From the NCBI RefSeq assembly GCF_036417845.1, contig NC_089978.1, positions 123,844,183 through 123,908,182 of the forward strand: a DNA stretch of 64,000 bases. Direction: 5' to 3'. Below, piece after piece: positions 1 through 12,851 of this stretch (positions within the stretch are counted from its first letter, which is position 1; every line of letters begins with the position of its first letter). This DNA comes from Apteryx mantelli (taxonomy: Eukaryota; Chordata; Aves; Apterygiformes; Apterygidae). Under the pieces are notes generated by a model. It saw only the letters and a list, made by a program, of their open reading frames with translations. It was not told where the DNA came from and ran no database searches. The translations under genes and the position numbers were made by a program.

Positions 1-3000
1 CAGGTAGATATTTACTTGAGGAAATGGGCTCAAGATCTACCACATGGAAAGATTTCTAGAAGACTTGCAGGATTATAGAAATGACTGAAGGAATCAAGGA
101 GGGATTTTTAAACACCATCTTAAAAACTTCTGCTAAATACAGCTGAACATTCCAAAAATAGGAAATATACATAGCTTTACATTGGACTTTTTGATGTGCT
201 CTTAGTAGAAAGCTGAGTGAGAAAACAGCTTAAGTATATGATTTTAACACAGTTAAAATAGTAGCTTTTCTACCTGAGAAATAGTGCTGGGCCGCTATTG
301 ATTTCTCTTGATTTTTCAAATACCAAAGGAATTTACCACTCAAAATGTCTTCTGTTTCTTCACAGAGGGCATTCAACAGCACAGCAAAATAAACTTACCT
401 TCTCTTTTTCCTCTTTAGATTATTTTCAATAGCCATCCAAGCTACCAACGTACCAAGAGGCGTGTTTTACACACAGCAGAAGTTTGCATGTTGTGGTGAA
501 CTGTTCACTTAGGAAAGACACCAACTTCTTTTTGCTCAGGTCACTAAAAATTCTCTGAATGGCAATGATATTCAAACATTGCTTTTCACAGCTGGGTATG
601 AGTAACTGATGTAAGGAGAAAACGTTTGGTATTCCATCTTTCTATCCCTTGAGCCATCTAGTCTTCTGGCTCTTTGAATATACATAGCAATTACAGATTT
701 GTTACACTCTACCTTTCTTGGAAAACTCAAAGTACTCTCAGAATGATATAGGAATGTGGACTTAGGAACCCTTTATGGTCACATATAAGTCAATGATTCC
801 AGTGATTGCAAACTGGAACAAAATTTCTTCATGCTAACATCTAAAGAATATATCAAACTCTTGATTTATTCAGAATCTTATTAACCTTTTATGAAGCACT
901 ATTTCTGTGGGCCACTGCAGAGATGTGGAGGGAAGGAATGAAATAAGTTTTGAGAACACTTAAAAAAAAAAAAAAAGAGAGGAATGTATTATCACCACTA
1001 TCATTTTCCTTTTAAAAACCAATGAAATATTCATGAAAAGGATTGACATAGTTTTGAGTGAAACGAAACTCCCATCAGGCTTTGAGCATGGGTTTTCTTT
1101 CTTAGCATCCATTCACATATTCCTTTCATCCCCTCTCCCCAAAGCAATAAAAATGATGGTGTTTTATATGGCAGTGTACCTCTAGCATGTAGCTTTAATG
1201 GTTCTGGACAAGATGGGAAGAGTTTGCACATTACCTCCTCTTTTTATTTAAATTATAAATATTTGACAAACTGCTTCTATCCTGGAGGAATTCAAATCTC
1301 CTCAGATTTAAAATACAGATAGATCACTTTTAAAGAGCTGCTAACATTTGGTGGACATTTGCAATTCAATAAGGTTTTATTGCTCTTGCATTGTTCCTTT
1401 ATTATACTAAAGGTGCCTATATGAAAAGAGCATCTTTATTCCATTTTTCTTATCTACTTTTTAATTAGGTCAGTCTTCCCTTTAGTATCCTGCTCACAGA
1501 CTCAGCCTCTAATAAAAATCTCAGCTAGCGATCAACTTCTGGTGAAAACCGTAATAACTCAGTCATCTTCTAAGTAATGAGACATCTTCCAATGACATTC
1601 CATTAATAGTGAACATCAAGCAGCTTATAAAACACAAAATATAACTTAGGAGCAGAACTACCTCTAAGCAAAATAATTTTTCAGTTTTCCAAGAAACTTT
1701 GGGTTCTTCCCTAGGACTCTGAAGTGCACAGGGGACATAAACACATACACACAAAAATCCAAGCTATCTAATTATAAATTATTTTTTCAAAATATCTAAA
1801 CTGGTGAAATTCCTGAGCCCATAAGTTAGGAGCTGATTCGTTAGACAGTTAGTGGAAAGAGAAAAGCATCTGTAGGGGTAGGTCAGTATGTTGAAACTAC
1901 TGTCTGAAGTGGTTGATACGAATAATCCAGCAAAATAAAGGCATAGTGCTGGTACCAAAAAAAGGGAAGCTCCAAAAACGATGAGTTCTGCCTGCAAGGG
2001 TTAGTAAACGCCTCTGGAGAATATAGTTATAAATCCAGATCTGGTACTTCCTGGTGGTTTTTGATTGTTCCAGAAAATACATTTATGCCCATTTAGCTAG
2101 CAGATGCATTCCACTGTCACCTTTTCTGCCTCCTGTCCAGCAAAGTGCCAAAAGTTGCCAGGTCTCTGAATAGCAGCCAAATGCACAAAATAGGCAAGAA
2201 GCTATTCCCAAGACCACAGGCAAGCACCAATCAGTGATCTTAAGACAGCCTAAAGTGGGTGTGGATGTGTAAGAAATGACCATAACTGCATGTCCCACAG
2301 GTACACAAGTTAAGGGCAGATAGTTCAAGAAATAAACTGTATCATTGTTTCAGATGGTAGAGAAATCCTTGAAGCAAAATCCCCCCCAGACTCCAAAGTT
2401 TTTCTTGAGAGTCATGATGCCAATATACGTTTGTGACAAGACAGTCTGTTGCTGGCAGGAGGGAATATTTTATGTGACATGAGTGAGCAAATGAGATGTG
2501 AATAGAGCATGACAGGTTATTTGTTTGTATCTTTTTGCTATCCCCCCTGTTTCAGTCTGCTTGTGGCTGAAAGCCTTTTCTCCTCCAAATTCTTTTCGTT
2601 TTTTGCTATTAGTACTACTGGAAGTTTGAGAAAGATGGAGTCTGACCCTGAGAACAAGCAGGAGGGGACAGATAAAATCAGCTGTCCAACATCTGGGGAT
2701 TAGCCTTATGCTGGAGGGAACTGTTTACTCAGTGATGTGCTACTCCTGCTGCTTATTTTGCTTTCTTTGATTTCTGCTTTGCATTGACATTCCAGGCACA
2801 CTGAGAAGATGATCTTTCTTCCTTACTGTAGAGAGAGAGAATAAAGCATCTTTTCATATACATCTAAAACAGAGACATCTGGAAACGAGAGCCATGGTGC
2901 AAGAAGGTCTTGTGACAGCATTCCCATGACAAGGCTTTGCTTATCAGACTGAAGGAAGGACGTCACATGTTGTGATGATTTGCAGTAAAAATTGCCACAG

Positions 3001-5589
3001 ATGGTGTTAGCGTTTGTGGAGTTTATGAGATTAGTATTTGGCTACAGATCTTTCTCCAGATGTTTCTGTGATACCGAATAGAGTGTGTAAAGTTACAGAA
3101 GCCTGAATGAACATAAATGTTTCTTAAAGACCCTCTTATTTAGAATCAATTTCACTATAATCTATTTAGTAGTGTGGTCAGTAGATACAGTGAGCTATAT
3201 AAATACAGCTCTAATTTCCACTCTAAAAATAATCCTAACTATAATAATCCTGTATCTGGAAATGATTCCTCATTAGCTTTTTTCTTCCACATGCTGCTAA
3301 CCTATGTATGATACCACAAGAGGCCTTCAAAACATATAAGCAAGGGATATGGTCTCTGTAATAACAGCTCCTTTTATACTTTCTAGCACCCATCTCCTTA
3401 TTGTGCTGTTCTTACCCCCACTCACTGTATGGGTCTGTGCCTGCCTTACTAGGCAGGGCTTCCAAGCATCCCACGCTTTGTGCATCATTTGACTGTTCAA
3501 GGATGTTTTCCAGGCTTTCCCTGTTCCTCTTGGCCATGCTCCTACTTGTACCTACCTCCGCTTAGGCTGCTCCTACCAGCATGTCACAGCTTTTGATTTT
3601 CTACCCAGCATTTGGCTACCAAGTCTTTATCCATGCCCTTTGATTTTTTCTGCCACCCAGTCCTCCAGCCAACTTCAGGCAGACCCTACTCTAATTGAAG
3701 TTTTTCCCCCACTTCCTTGAAGAAATCCCACAGAAGAAAGCAGTTGGAGAGTGGGGGGCAAGAAAGGTGACAGACAAATTCAGACTCCACGCACTGATGC
3801 AGGCATCCCTTGCACCTCAGAAGCGAAAAGCTTCACAAAGGAAGTTGAAGCCTATGTGTTCAGATGGGTTTAACTCCTCCCTTTGCAGTCCACAGTGGTC
3901 AGATGTCAGAGATCTGAGACAAGCAGGACAGGTTTGTGAAGCAATGCTGCCCGCTTACCCTGCTGCTAACCGCAAATTCTTATGAGCTTGGTAATGGGGG
4001 AAGGACATTCCCTTCCCTTCCTTATTTTGGGTAGGATATAAGTCAGTTTTGCAACACGTAGGAGCATGTGCCATGTAACTCCTAATTTAGTCAGCTACCT
4101 ACCATACAAAAAGCTCCGACCCTAGAGCAGCATGGCAGGCTGTCTGAGGGCTCCTGGAAGGTGTGTGCAGCAGAGGCCAATGCCCTGGGCCACCTCTCCG
4201 TCACTGCTACTGGGACAGTGCCAGCTATCTGGGAACCAGCTGCATTATGGCTGCCTCTGCTGCGTAGAGGCATTCACATCTCCATTTGCAGGACAGACCC
4301 CGCGATAGCTGACTTCGAGGAAAGTTCGACGGAGCTGCTAGAGAAGCAGAGGGTTGAAAGAGGAGGGGGAATGACAGCTCCAGGCATAGTTCTGTTTTCT
4401 TTTTGTTCTCCACAGCAGCGAGCCTAGCTTCGAAAGGTGTTAATCTTCTGAGCTGGAGCCCATAGAAAACATTTCCTGTTTTCTCCTAGCAAGCACTTTT
4501 TTTCTGTTTTTAAACCACATAATGCTTCTACATCCAGCCACTACAAGAGTCCTTGTGCCAAAATGTGCCATTCTGAAAATGTCCTTTCACTCTCTACATA
4601 CAGTAGGTCTCTCAGGCAATTGTAAATGTTTGTGGGCAATTTTCTAATAAGGACATGGACCCATTCTTTTAATGAAACTCATCTTTTCTAGCTGAGGAAT
4701 AGTTGTAATTTCATCTGGTCCAAGTGACCAAGCATATGTTGGTGAATCATGCAGACCAAATATTTACTTTAACCACTTCAAAAATTGTGGGCTAATACTG
4801 GCTTGCCCAGCTCTTTGTTAAACAGCTGCAAATGAGAAATAAATTCAAAAAAACCTAAACAACAGAGCTTGTTTATGCATAATTTGCACACTTACAGTAG
4901 AAAGGGCTATGTATCTCAGCTAAATCATTTGCAATGAATAATTCTACCATTCTGTACAGATGCAGAGCTTTGGAACCTACAGAACATTATAGAAATGTAT
5001 CTTCAGTCCTCAGGAGATGTGAGAATTTTAATTCCTGGCACTGAAGGCAGGCTTGAATGAGAATATGATTAAACTTTTATAACTGCTTGATGTTTTCTTG
5101 GCTCAATCAATATTCTTTTCAATAAGCCCTTGGCCTGCTTCAGAAACACTGCCAATATTTGTTGTTCACTAAGTGTGGTTTTATTTTTCATTCCTGCTGA
5201 TCTGATCAACAGAGTGACATTGATCATAATGAGTGCTGTGTTCAAACATTTTAAAACAATTGAATCTCCTCATGCAGGACAGAGGTTAGGTAGCCGTGCT
5301 GATTGCAGCACATCTTTTAGTGGCCTCTGTTACAGATGAATATGCTTTGATACCACCTCCAATATATCTGATTGCAACTATTCATCTGCACAAGCTGGCA
5401 GGAATGGATGGGATCATGCTGAATGGTTGTTTCCTCTCCTTCAAGGGAAGTCCTAAAGGGACGTGACAGATAATCACGCATTCTTGGGGAGCACTGGCAT
5501 CCAGGGGATAGACCCAGAGCCTTCCATCCTGATGTGTGTGAAAGTGCTCAGGGGAATTGGCTAAGATTATTCAGATGTTAATACTGTCA

Positions 5590-5785
5590 AGCAGCAGGAT
5601 GCTAGACAAGAATTTAGGATGTGCCTGAAGCCTATTCACTGATCTGCCAGCAGTCTGTGCTTAACCTTGGGCAAATCACTTAGCTCTGTGCCTCAGGTTT
5701 CCTATCTATCAAACAAAGATGGTAATAATTCTTACCATGTTTTGTGAAACAGTTTGAGATCTATTTAAGAGAGGCGTGATGCGAC
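5590..5785 (+). mobile_element. MIR-type SINE
   Basis: ttaaccttgggcaaatcact, tagctctgtgcctcaggttt and aagatggtaataattcttac follow the MIR consensus (a CCTTGGGCAAGTCACTTAACC-like block, a CCTCAGTTTCC block and an ATGGGGATAATAATA block). The degraded 3' part reads ttgtgaaacagtttgagatc. MIR relatives occur across amniotes, so this does not indicate a mammal. Confidence 0.65.
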
Positions 5786-7199
5786 CGCTGAGTGGTGGCA
5801 TTCACTCAGCACATTGGCAACATTCAGTTCTTTGCCAATCCAGGCAGTAGCTACTTCTACAAAATGCCAGGTGAGTGAAGGGTTTGATGTAAAAGCCAAT
5901 CCAGACAGTGTTTGCTGATGCTGAGAAACTGGGGAAAGTGGGTAATGAAAGAGGCAAGAATCACGCACTCTTTTTCAAGGAAATTCTCATTCTTTGCTTC
6001 AATAGTAGTACAGTCTTACTGGGTCTGATTTCCAGGCTTTGTGCCCTGATTCCTCAATGATAAAAAGTGACTTTTGTTCTCCGTTCTCCATTTCCAGATG
6101 TGGTGGAAAAGATGACTGGTCATTCCAAGGTAATGGTTGCCCTCGTAATTGCTTGTCTCTCCTATTCTCAGACATGGTGGTTGAACTTGGGACCTGCCTT
6201 CAAAAGTGAGCTTACAGTGGCAAATATTTCAGTCATCAGATGGTTTTAGATGTAACCAGGCAAGAACTGAAAACAGCAAGAAGCCACTAATGCCCAAAGC
6301 CCCAGCCTGGCAGAGGACTGATTACACTGGAACTGATTAAATCCCTCCCCCACAAAATGAAACATGCTCTTCAACAACTGAGGGCAGGGAACAGCCTTCA
6401 CAGAAGGAGTGAGCCAGGAATTGCAGCCTTTGAGCCTATACTGTGTTTGGGAGCTCAGCAAAGAATTGGGCTTGATGGGCAAGAGCTTCCCTGACTTTTG
6501 CTTCATATAAGCCTGTAGCCAACTTTTTTTTCCCCCTTTATCTTATATGCAAGCAGGGTTATGGAGTGCTTGGGTGTGTTTAATTATGATAAGGATTGAA
6601 AACAGTTGTCTGTTTTAAGAGAGACGCTCATGGGGGGACTGCCTTATGTGAAGGAAATAATTTGTGACGCTGGATAGAGTTGTGTGAGTAAGGGGGAGTA
6701 AAATACTGTTTCTATCCTACCTCGCAGAGAGGAGGGAAGGCACTGTTCCTTGCAGAGGAACTGGAACACGGTGCCTGCTACAGCATCTGTCCTGTGCAGA
6801 CTAATTTACTGTGTGTTTTTCTGGGGTGTTCACACTGTTTTCCACAGGCAGCCAATGCCTCTCCCTGCCTATAGCCATTCCCTACTCCACAGTTCTCAGT
6901 GACTGGGTTTTTCACATCATCTGAAATGTCTAATTATATTCACTGACTTGGCACAAGCTGAGCTGTGCAAGGGTTTCTGGGAAAGAACAGTTATTTTATA
7001 CCTTCATACTCCCTCTGTACAAAGAGTGAAATCAGCATGTCTAAAGAAATACACTTAAGAGATATGAGTTTGCCATTTAAATAGTCAATATGATGTTTTG
7101 GCTGTATCTGAAAATCAACATTTACAGAGAAGAGATGTATAAATCCCTTTTTATATGGTTCTTCAGAGGATGCATTCTGAAATGATTTACTATTCTGGA

Positions 7200-7620
7200 T
7201 ACTTAAATACTAAAAGATATTGACTGACTGGAGAAAGTCCAGAGTAGAATAGTAAAAAAGATTACTTAGTGTGGATGTTTTGATTTATTAAAAAAAGATA
7301 AAAAGATTAAAGGGATAAAATACAGCTTGAGGCCAGGCTAACTGATGAGTTAGAGAGAACACAGCTCTCTTCCAAGTGATGGAAACACCATGAATAAAAG
7401 AGTTACATATGGCAGTGTACCATAGGGTGAGCAATGGCACGTACGACTCAGTCCTACAAATTATTCTTCTATAAGCCAAATTAATTACAGGGAAGTTGAA
7501 GTTAAATCTTCTGTCAAACATTTCTGCACAAATTTATTCAACAGAATTGCAGAAGAGGTGAAGCTAGGACACAAGAGCAGGAGAGCTTCTAAGGGACAAA
7601 AGATTTTTTTCTTGAAATGT
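7200..7620 (+). mobile_element. Possible very old LINE fragment
   Basis: Segments such as gagaaagtccagagtagaat with agtaaaaaagattacttagt, and farther on acagaattgcagaagaggtg, resemble decayed 3' ORF2 sequence of CR1/L3 LINEs. The match is by eye and weak. Confidence 0.3.
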
Positions 7621-10600
7621 CTGTGTGTCTGCATCATATCAAATAGTAATATTTTCTTTTGCAGCAAAAATGACACAGTGTTCAATGTTTATGTAATCAT
7701 AAGGTTAAAAAGATGCTGGCTGTCTTCATACCATAGGAAATCTCCAGCTGACATCAACTATGCCCTTTCCCTGTGGCAGAGCAGGAGTGGGAGCCTATTT
7801 AAGTGCAAAGCTTCAGAAATCTGTTTGGGTGTGTATAGACTGCTCGACCAGGACATTTTCACCTCTCTGCTGACACTGTCCAAGACCCATGCTTTCTCAT
7901 GGCACAGAGGACAATTATAAGTTTCCAACCCAGTCATCCCAACTCAGATGAGGACTGCATCTGTCCCTCCCTGCAAAGCACTTTGCCAATCCTCAGTTTA
8001 TTCATGGTTTCAGAAACAGTTTTCATGATTTATTAAGTATCCTTACTGACACAGAGCCTAAGAAGAGTACTTGGTATCACTAGGTGCTGCATAAACCCAA
8101 GACAAATGGATAGCCCCTGTTAATTTACAGTATCAGTAAGTAGGAAGGGATGGCAAGCAGCAGACACATAGGGAAGTACCAAGGAACACCAAGAAAAGAT
8201 TGGTCATTTCCTGGTCACACAAGCGTCTGCTCTGTTTCTTATAGGGACCTTAACAAACAAGGTTATAACATTATTGCTCTTTCTTGTTTCCTTTTTCTTG
8301 CTTGTTTACAGTTTGATACACTACTTCCTTTTGCAGCCTGCACAAACACACCCTCTAGGCAAAAGCATTACCTAGTATTTGTTGACTTTATGATTCCTAA
8401 GGTCATGAAGGTTGAAATTTTTGGTTACATCTTATTAAATATACCAGTTACTACTGGTTTGGGAAAAATTTTGTATGCAGGCCACTCTCATTTTCTCACA
8501 TGGTTTGTAGAATAAATTCTTTGCAATTGAGCGCTCCTGTCACTCTTCTCAAGTGCATCATAAATCGAGAACAGCCGAAATTAACTACTGAATAGATTGC
8601 ACTTACTGACTGATCTTCTATCAATAAGACTGAAATAACAACAACATACCCTTATTTTCCTAGGTTAGTGATCACCTCAAATATAAAATAAGTCTGGGGC
8701 TATTTCTATTATTTCTAGTAAAAAATTATATTTTAGCAAAATTAGAAGACATTAGGGTTGTAAAGTGAATGACCTATAAGTTAAGGAATGTCAGAGGAAA
8801 GAAATTAATCTCATCCTGAGTGTGCACTGTATTTCAGTCTTTTAATTATCAGATCAGTGCAATGGGATCACAGAACCCCACTATGAAGGCCAGAAAGAAC
8901 CTAAACACACATGTGGGATCAGGTAAGAGACAAAGGCTCCACCTAAGGAGAGGACTGAGCACAACAAACAGTTCTCAAGTTGTATTTACCAATAGTTTTG
9001 TAGACAGTGGCTGCCTGTAACAGAGCTTAGAACTCAAATCTGGGCGTAAGCATAAAGCCGACAGCTGAGGCACAACTTCTTGGCTGCTGTCTTTCGCAGG
9101 GTAATGCTGGACTCTGGCCCCTGGCTAACGGCAGTACACAGCTTTCAAAGTGAAGCATCAGAGACTTTATGATGTTTTGTTTTTCCCCACAGCGCTAGCA
9201 TTTTGTTTAAAGAATTGCACAGTTAGTTATCCAATACTTCCTTTTATCCCTCTCATTAAATGCAGGGTTTCAGCTCTTATTTACACATCACCTAAAGCTT
9301 GCCCTGAATACAGACTTACTCTATTACTCAAAAGCTTCCTAACAGTGTTCTGGCCTACCCCAATATTTGAGCATTTTGAAAATATTGCAGAATTTATTTT
9401 TCCAGTAACTCAGGGAGTACAAGTAGTAGTAGTATTCCTGTTTTACCCAGGGGAAAAGAAAGATTAGAAGGACATGGGTCAAACTGTGGAGTGTCCACTG
9501 ATTTTGGCATCCAAACCTGAGATACATAGAATCTGATTTATTCAGAGTACTTAGCATTTTTTTATCTTAAGTGTATATAAGCTTTTAGATATTCAAAGCA
9601 TAGCTTCCATCAAAGTGAACAGCAACAGAAAGTGCTGAGAGCTTCTGCAAATCCATTCCCAGGTGGACATGTAGAAAACAAAGAATACACAATTAGATGA
9701 TCATCAGTGAGATTCCGGGTTTTAGCTGATTTGTCCTGCATTCATTCAACTGGGAAGAGAGTGACAAAAATAGTGGTGAAATCTAGTTCATCAGCTCTGA
9801 ATTACCACACTCATCCTTTCTCTTCCTTCTGCCCCCATCAACACTTTACTACTCTGGTAACTGGCTTGTTCACTGCATGGATGTGATTTAACCCCTGAGC
9901 ACAAGGGTTCATGTCATAAGGGCTCAAAAATTGTACATTGTTGACACCAGAAAAAAAGACAAGGCCTTTCTTCAAAACTTGGGAACTGTGAGACCTTCTG
10001 AACCACATGATCATAAGAATGTTTCAAAATAGGTTAAAGATTGTATTTTTCTTTATTTCTGCCATATCAAAAAAAATAAGATTTATTACAACTGAGCTTA
10101 CAAAGAGTAAGTAGATAAATATAAATCAGGTTGAGACAGGAAGCCATGCTGAAAAATATATCCACATCTTTATGTTGGCCAAATGGCAAACATTTGTATA
10201 ATGGGACGTTCCAAGGAACTCGATGTGCTGACAGTACTTTTAGCTTTATCCATAATAAAGGAGTGGTTGTTTGGGGAAGATACAAAGTCTCTGTGCTGGT
10301 GAACAGGTAATGCTTTTAGTGGTGTCAGTCATAATCTGCCTCCTTAGTGACCTCAGGACCTCAACCATATAGGACTAGTTAAGGAACAATTAGAAAAGGC
10401 ATGACACATGATGCATTGTCGCCATTTAGTATCAAATTCTCCAATCTTTAATCATGACTATTTCTGCTGAATCTAACAGAAAGCTTATATACAATTTTGG
10501 CTAGAGCTGTCAGGGCCCTGGGAGCACTAATGGACCTCGCTGCCCCTGCCCTCCCACCCTTGAGTTCAAGGAAGTTTTCACCATGTTTGGTAAACATTCA

Positions 10601-11394
10601 TCAAATCAGCTGCCTTATCCAAACAACTTTTTGTTATGTTTTGGTTCACTGAAAAATATCCAACAGGCTCTAGTAAGGCTCTATCTTCTGTTATGCTCTG
10701 TTATGCACTTATTATGGTGGTTAGGCATCCAAGTTTTAGTTACAGATTCAAATAGACAACAGGTTTGATTTCTTCTGTACAAACAAAGGATGAACTTAAA
10801 AGATACACAGATGGGTAGAAATGTGTAGAGAACTGAGCCATGGAGGAGTCACGCAGGAGAAGCAGAGAGATGGAGAATTTCACCAGTACTTTGCAGGGAG
10901 GGGAGCTGGTTGTTGTTTTTATGTTTAAGCTTTTCTTCATCAAGATACAGCTAAGAGCAAAAGTTAAGTTTTTAGCCTTCTGTGCATAACAGCTGTTTAT
11001 TACCATTTCAGCAACTCTCTCATGAAGATGGCACCTAGATTTTCTGTTAAAAGGAAGGGAAACTGGTGTGCTGCATTTTGGTGGAAGGATCCGAAGTAGG
11101 GGACAGCTTGGGCAGGAAGGGTCTGGTGGGCAGAGGTAACGTTGTGGCTGAGGGAGTAATGGATAAAAGGCAGATGCAGGCAGAACTTTGGCCTGAGAAA
11201 AAAGGTAAACATGATGTGCAGAGAAACTGCAGAAGATCTTGATTGTGAAGGATCAAAAACAGCTGCTCTATAAATGCTAAAAGCATGCATAAGGCAAAAA
11301 GAGTGGACCAGAAAGAACTGGTCAGAGTTTAAAATGGGACCTTACCCACTCCACTAATTCTCAACACTTGCTTCCCACAAAGATATCATTCTTC

Positions 11395-11945
11395 TGGGTT
11401 GACCCTCTTTCAAGTGGGTGGGCCAGGCCTGGCTAAGCCACTGCTCTGGGCACCGCTTGGTGGGGCAGCCGCAACTACTGCAAGATCAAGCGCCTGCACC
11501 CTAAGTAAGTCCTTGGATGCTACTACCATGGGCCTGGTCCTTTCTCAGCCTCTTCCTGGGAGCTCCTGTTCTCCGACATGGTCCTTATAAGTCCCACTCC
11601 TTGGTGAGGCATCTGGCACGGCTGTCTCCGTTTCGGAGCGCCTGTAAATTAGACATTTGATTCCAGCTTGAGGTGGTGGTGAATTTCACAGTCTTGAATT
11701 GTCTTTGGAGAAACTGGCCACTATAGCACCCCAGTCCTGAACTGTAAATAACATCGTGGTAGTTTTCAGATGTAGAACAGAAACTGTGTATAGTAGAGCA
11801 AGGACTTTCTCTGGATTTGTACTAAACCTTTGTGTGTCTGCTTTGACTTCAGATATGCTGCTGCTCTTTTGTCATTTTGTGAAGAAGTCTGGTGCAGGAT
11901 GTGCTTTAGTGACACAGGCATAATAAAATGGGATTGTACTGTTGT
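11395..11945 (+). other. Unassigned GC-richer segment ending in a poly(A) signal
   Basis: Locally GC-rich sequence, with an open + strand stretch ending in RNYCKIKRLHPK and a TAA near 11,507. About 400 nt of lower-GC sequence and AATAAA near 11,922 follow, 0.85 kb before the HJURP start codon. It could be the 3' end of an upstream + strand gene, a retrocopy or chance. I do not recognise the peptide and cannot define its start. Confidence 0.25.
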
Positions 11946-12207
11946 GCTAAGATTACTGGCAAGTACACAGTATAAATTAACTTCGCATTATTACACAAAT
12001 TAACTTTGCATGGCCCAAAGACCGCAACTGCATTGTAATATGGAGATGTGACACATGCATGTATTCACACATGCAGCATCCTAGGGAATAAGTGGCACGG
12101 GATGACTGGAAGTGCTGTGTGTTTTTGCGGCCTCACAACCTGTTGCTAAGTTTATACAGCAGTTACTTATTCCAAGGCCCCTGAGTTGCCCTGCCCAGCT
12201 CAGCGCC

Positions 12208-12237
12208 CCCAGCCCAGCCCAGCCCAGCCCAGCCCAG
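12208..12237 (+). repeat. (CCCAG)n pentanucleotide tract
   Basis: About six CCCAG units at the upstream edge of the CpG island. The apparent Gly/Ala/Trp-rich frames on the other strand are products of this repeat. Confidence 0.85.
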
Positions 12238-12307
12238 GTCCCGCCGCCATGACTGCCCCCCACAACTCAGCGCCTTGGCGGACTCCGTCGGCAAATGCCC
12301 CCCGTGA

Positions 12308-12570
12308 CCAATAGCCGCTCACACTGATCCCGCGTCCAATAGGAGCTCGCAGTCGGCCACTGTTGCTAGGTAGAAGAGCGACTTTGCGTAGAGTCCAACC
12401 ACCAATCCGTTCTGAGACCAGGAGCCAATGGGAGAATTCAGAGGCAGAGTTGACCGTAAAACGGAAGGGGTGGGCCCTCGGGAGGGGTAGTAGCCCATCA
12501 GAAGAAGAGAGGCTCGTTCTGCGCACCCCGATGGGCTGTGGGACCCGAAGTGACGTGTGCGAGCTCCAAT
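12308..12570 (+). promoter_or_regulatory. Cluster of five CCAAT boxes
   Basis: CCAAT occurs on the + strand at 12,308, 12,336, 12,402, 12,425 and 12,566. Spaced CCAAT boxes bound by NF-Y are a hallmark of promoters active in G2/M. This fits the known cell-cycle expression of HJURP. Confidence 0.6.
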
Positions 12571-12623
12571 CAGAGCTCGGGAAGCGGGGCGGGGGGGCGT
12601 TGCGGAGGGGAGGCGGCGCGCAG

Positions 12624-12629
12624 TTTGAA
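12624..12629 (+). promoter_or_regulatory. CHR-like element TTTGAA
   Basis: TTTGAA, the canonical cell-cycle genes homology region, lies about 54 bp after the last CCAAT box and about 145 bp before the start codon. CHR elements recruit DREAM and MuvB-B-MYB. Position and company support it, but a 6-mer alone is weak evidence. Confidence 0.5.
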
Positions 12630-12723
12630 TTCGCGTGAGGGGTCGGAGGGGTGCGCGCGGGCTGTGGGGCGAAAGGTGGCACGCCCGCCGTCTCTGGGCG
12701 CTGCGGCGGAGGGCACCTCTGGG

Positions 12724-12773
12724 CAGGGCCGCGGGCCGGGCCGCGGGCCGGTCCGCGCGCCGGTCCGCGCGCC
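12724..12773 (+). repeat. About four 12-bp GC tandem units abutting the HJURP ATG
   Basis: Units of the type GGGCCGCGGGCC, then GGTCCGCGCGCC twice, run directly into the Kozak sequence. In frame they read as repeated AGPR. They lie in the 5' UTR and could form a stable GC hairpin just before the start codon. Confidence 0.7.
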
Positions 12774-12851
12774 ATGGCCTTCGACCTGGACGAGCAGCTG
12801 CGGCTGAGCAATGCCCGCTTCGCGGCCGCCATCAACCGCATCTTGGAGCGG
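12774..12851 (+). CDS. HJURP: HJURP coding exon 1
   Basis: 26 codons, MAFDLDEQLRLSNARFAAAI then NRILER, ending in phase 0 at CGG|gtgagg. The start GCCATGG is a good Kozak context. The frame is open further upstream but I see no earlier in-frame ATG, so this start is preferred. The peptide is an amphipathic helix corresponding to the human segment LLQKLRASRRRFQRRMQRLIEKY that contacts CENP-A. Confidence 0.9.

Larger units (their letters stand above)
1..11390. other. No gene recognised upstream of HJURP
   Basis: AT-rich sequence with short chance frames on both strands. Apart from the MIR-like SINE at 5.6 kb, the possible LINE scrap at 7.2-7.6 kb and homopolymer runs, I see no exon that matches a family I know. 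Exons of an unfamiliar gene could have been missed. Confidence 0.5.

Noticed and set aside
8030-8100. Possible second MIR/L2 3' scrap
   Set aside because: Only a short resemblance to a GTGCTCAATAAA-type end; too weak to annotate.
12651-12773. In-frame N-terminal extension of HJURP
   Set aside because: The frame is open but begins with GTG, not ATG, and the added residues are the AGPR repeat; ATG at 12,774 has a good Kozak context.
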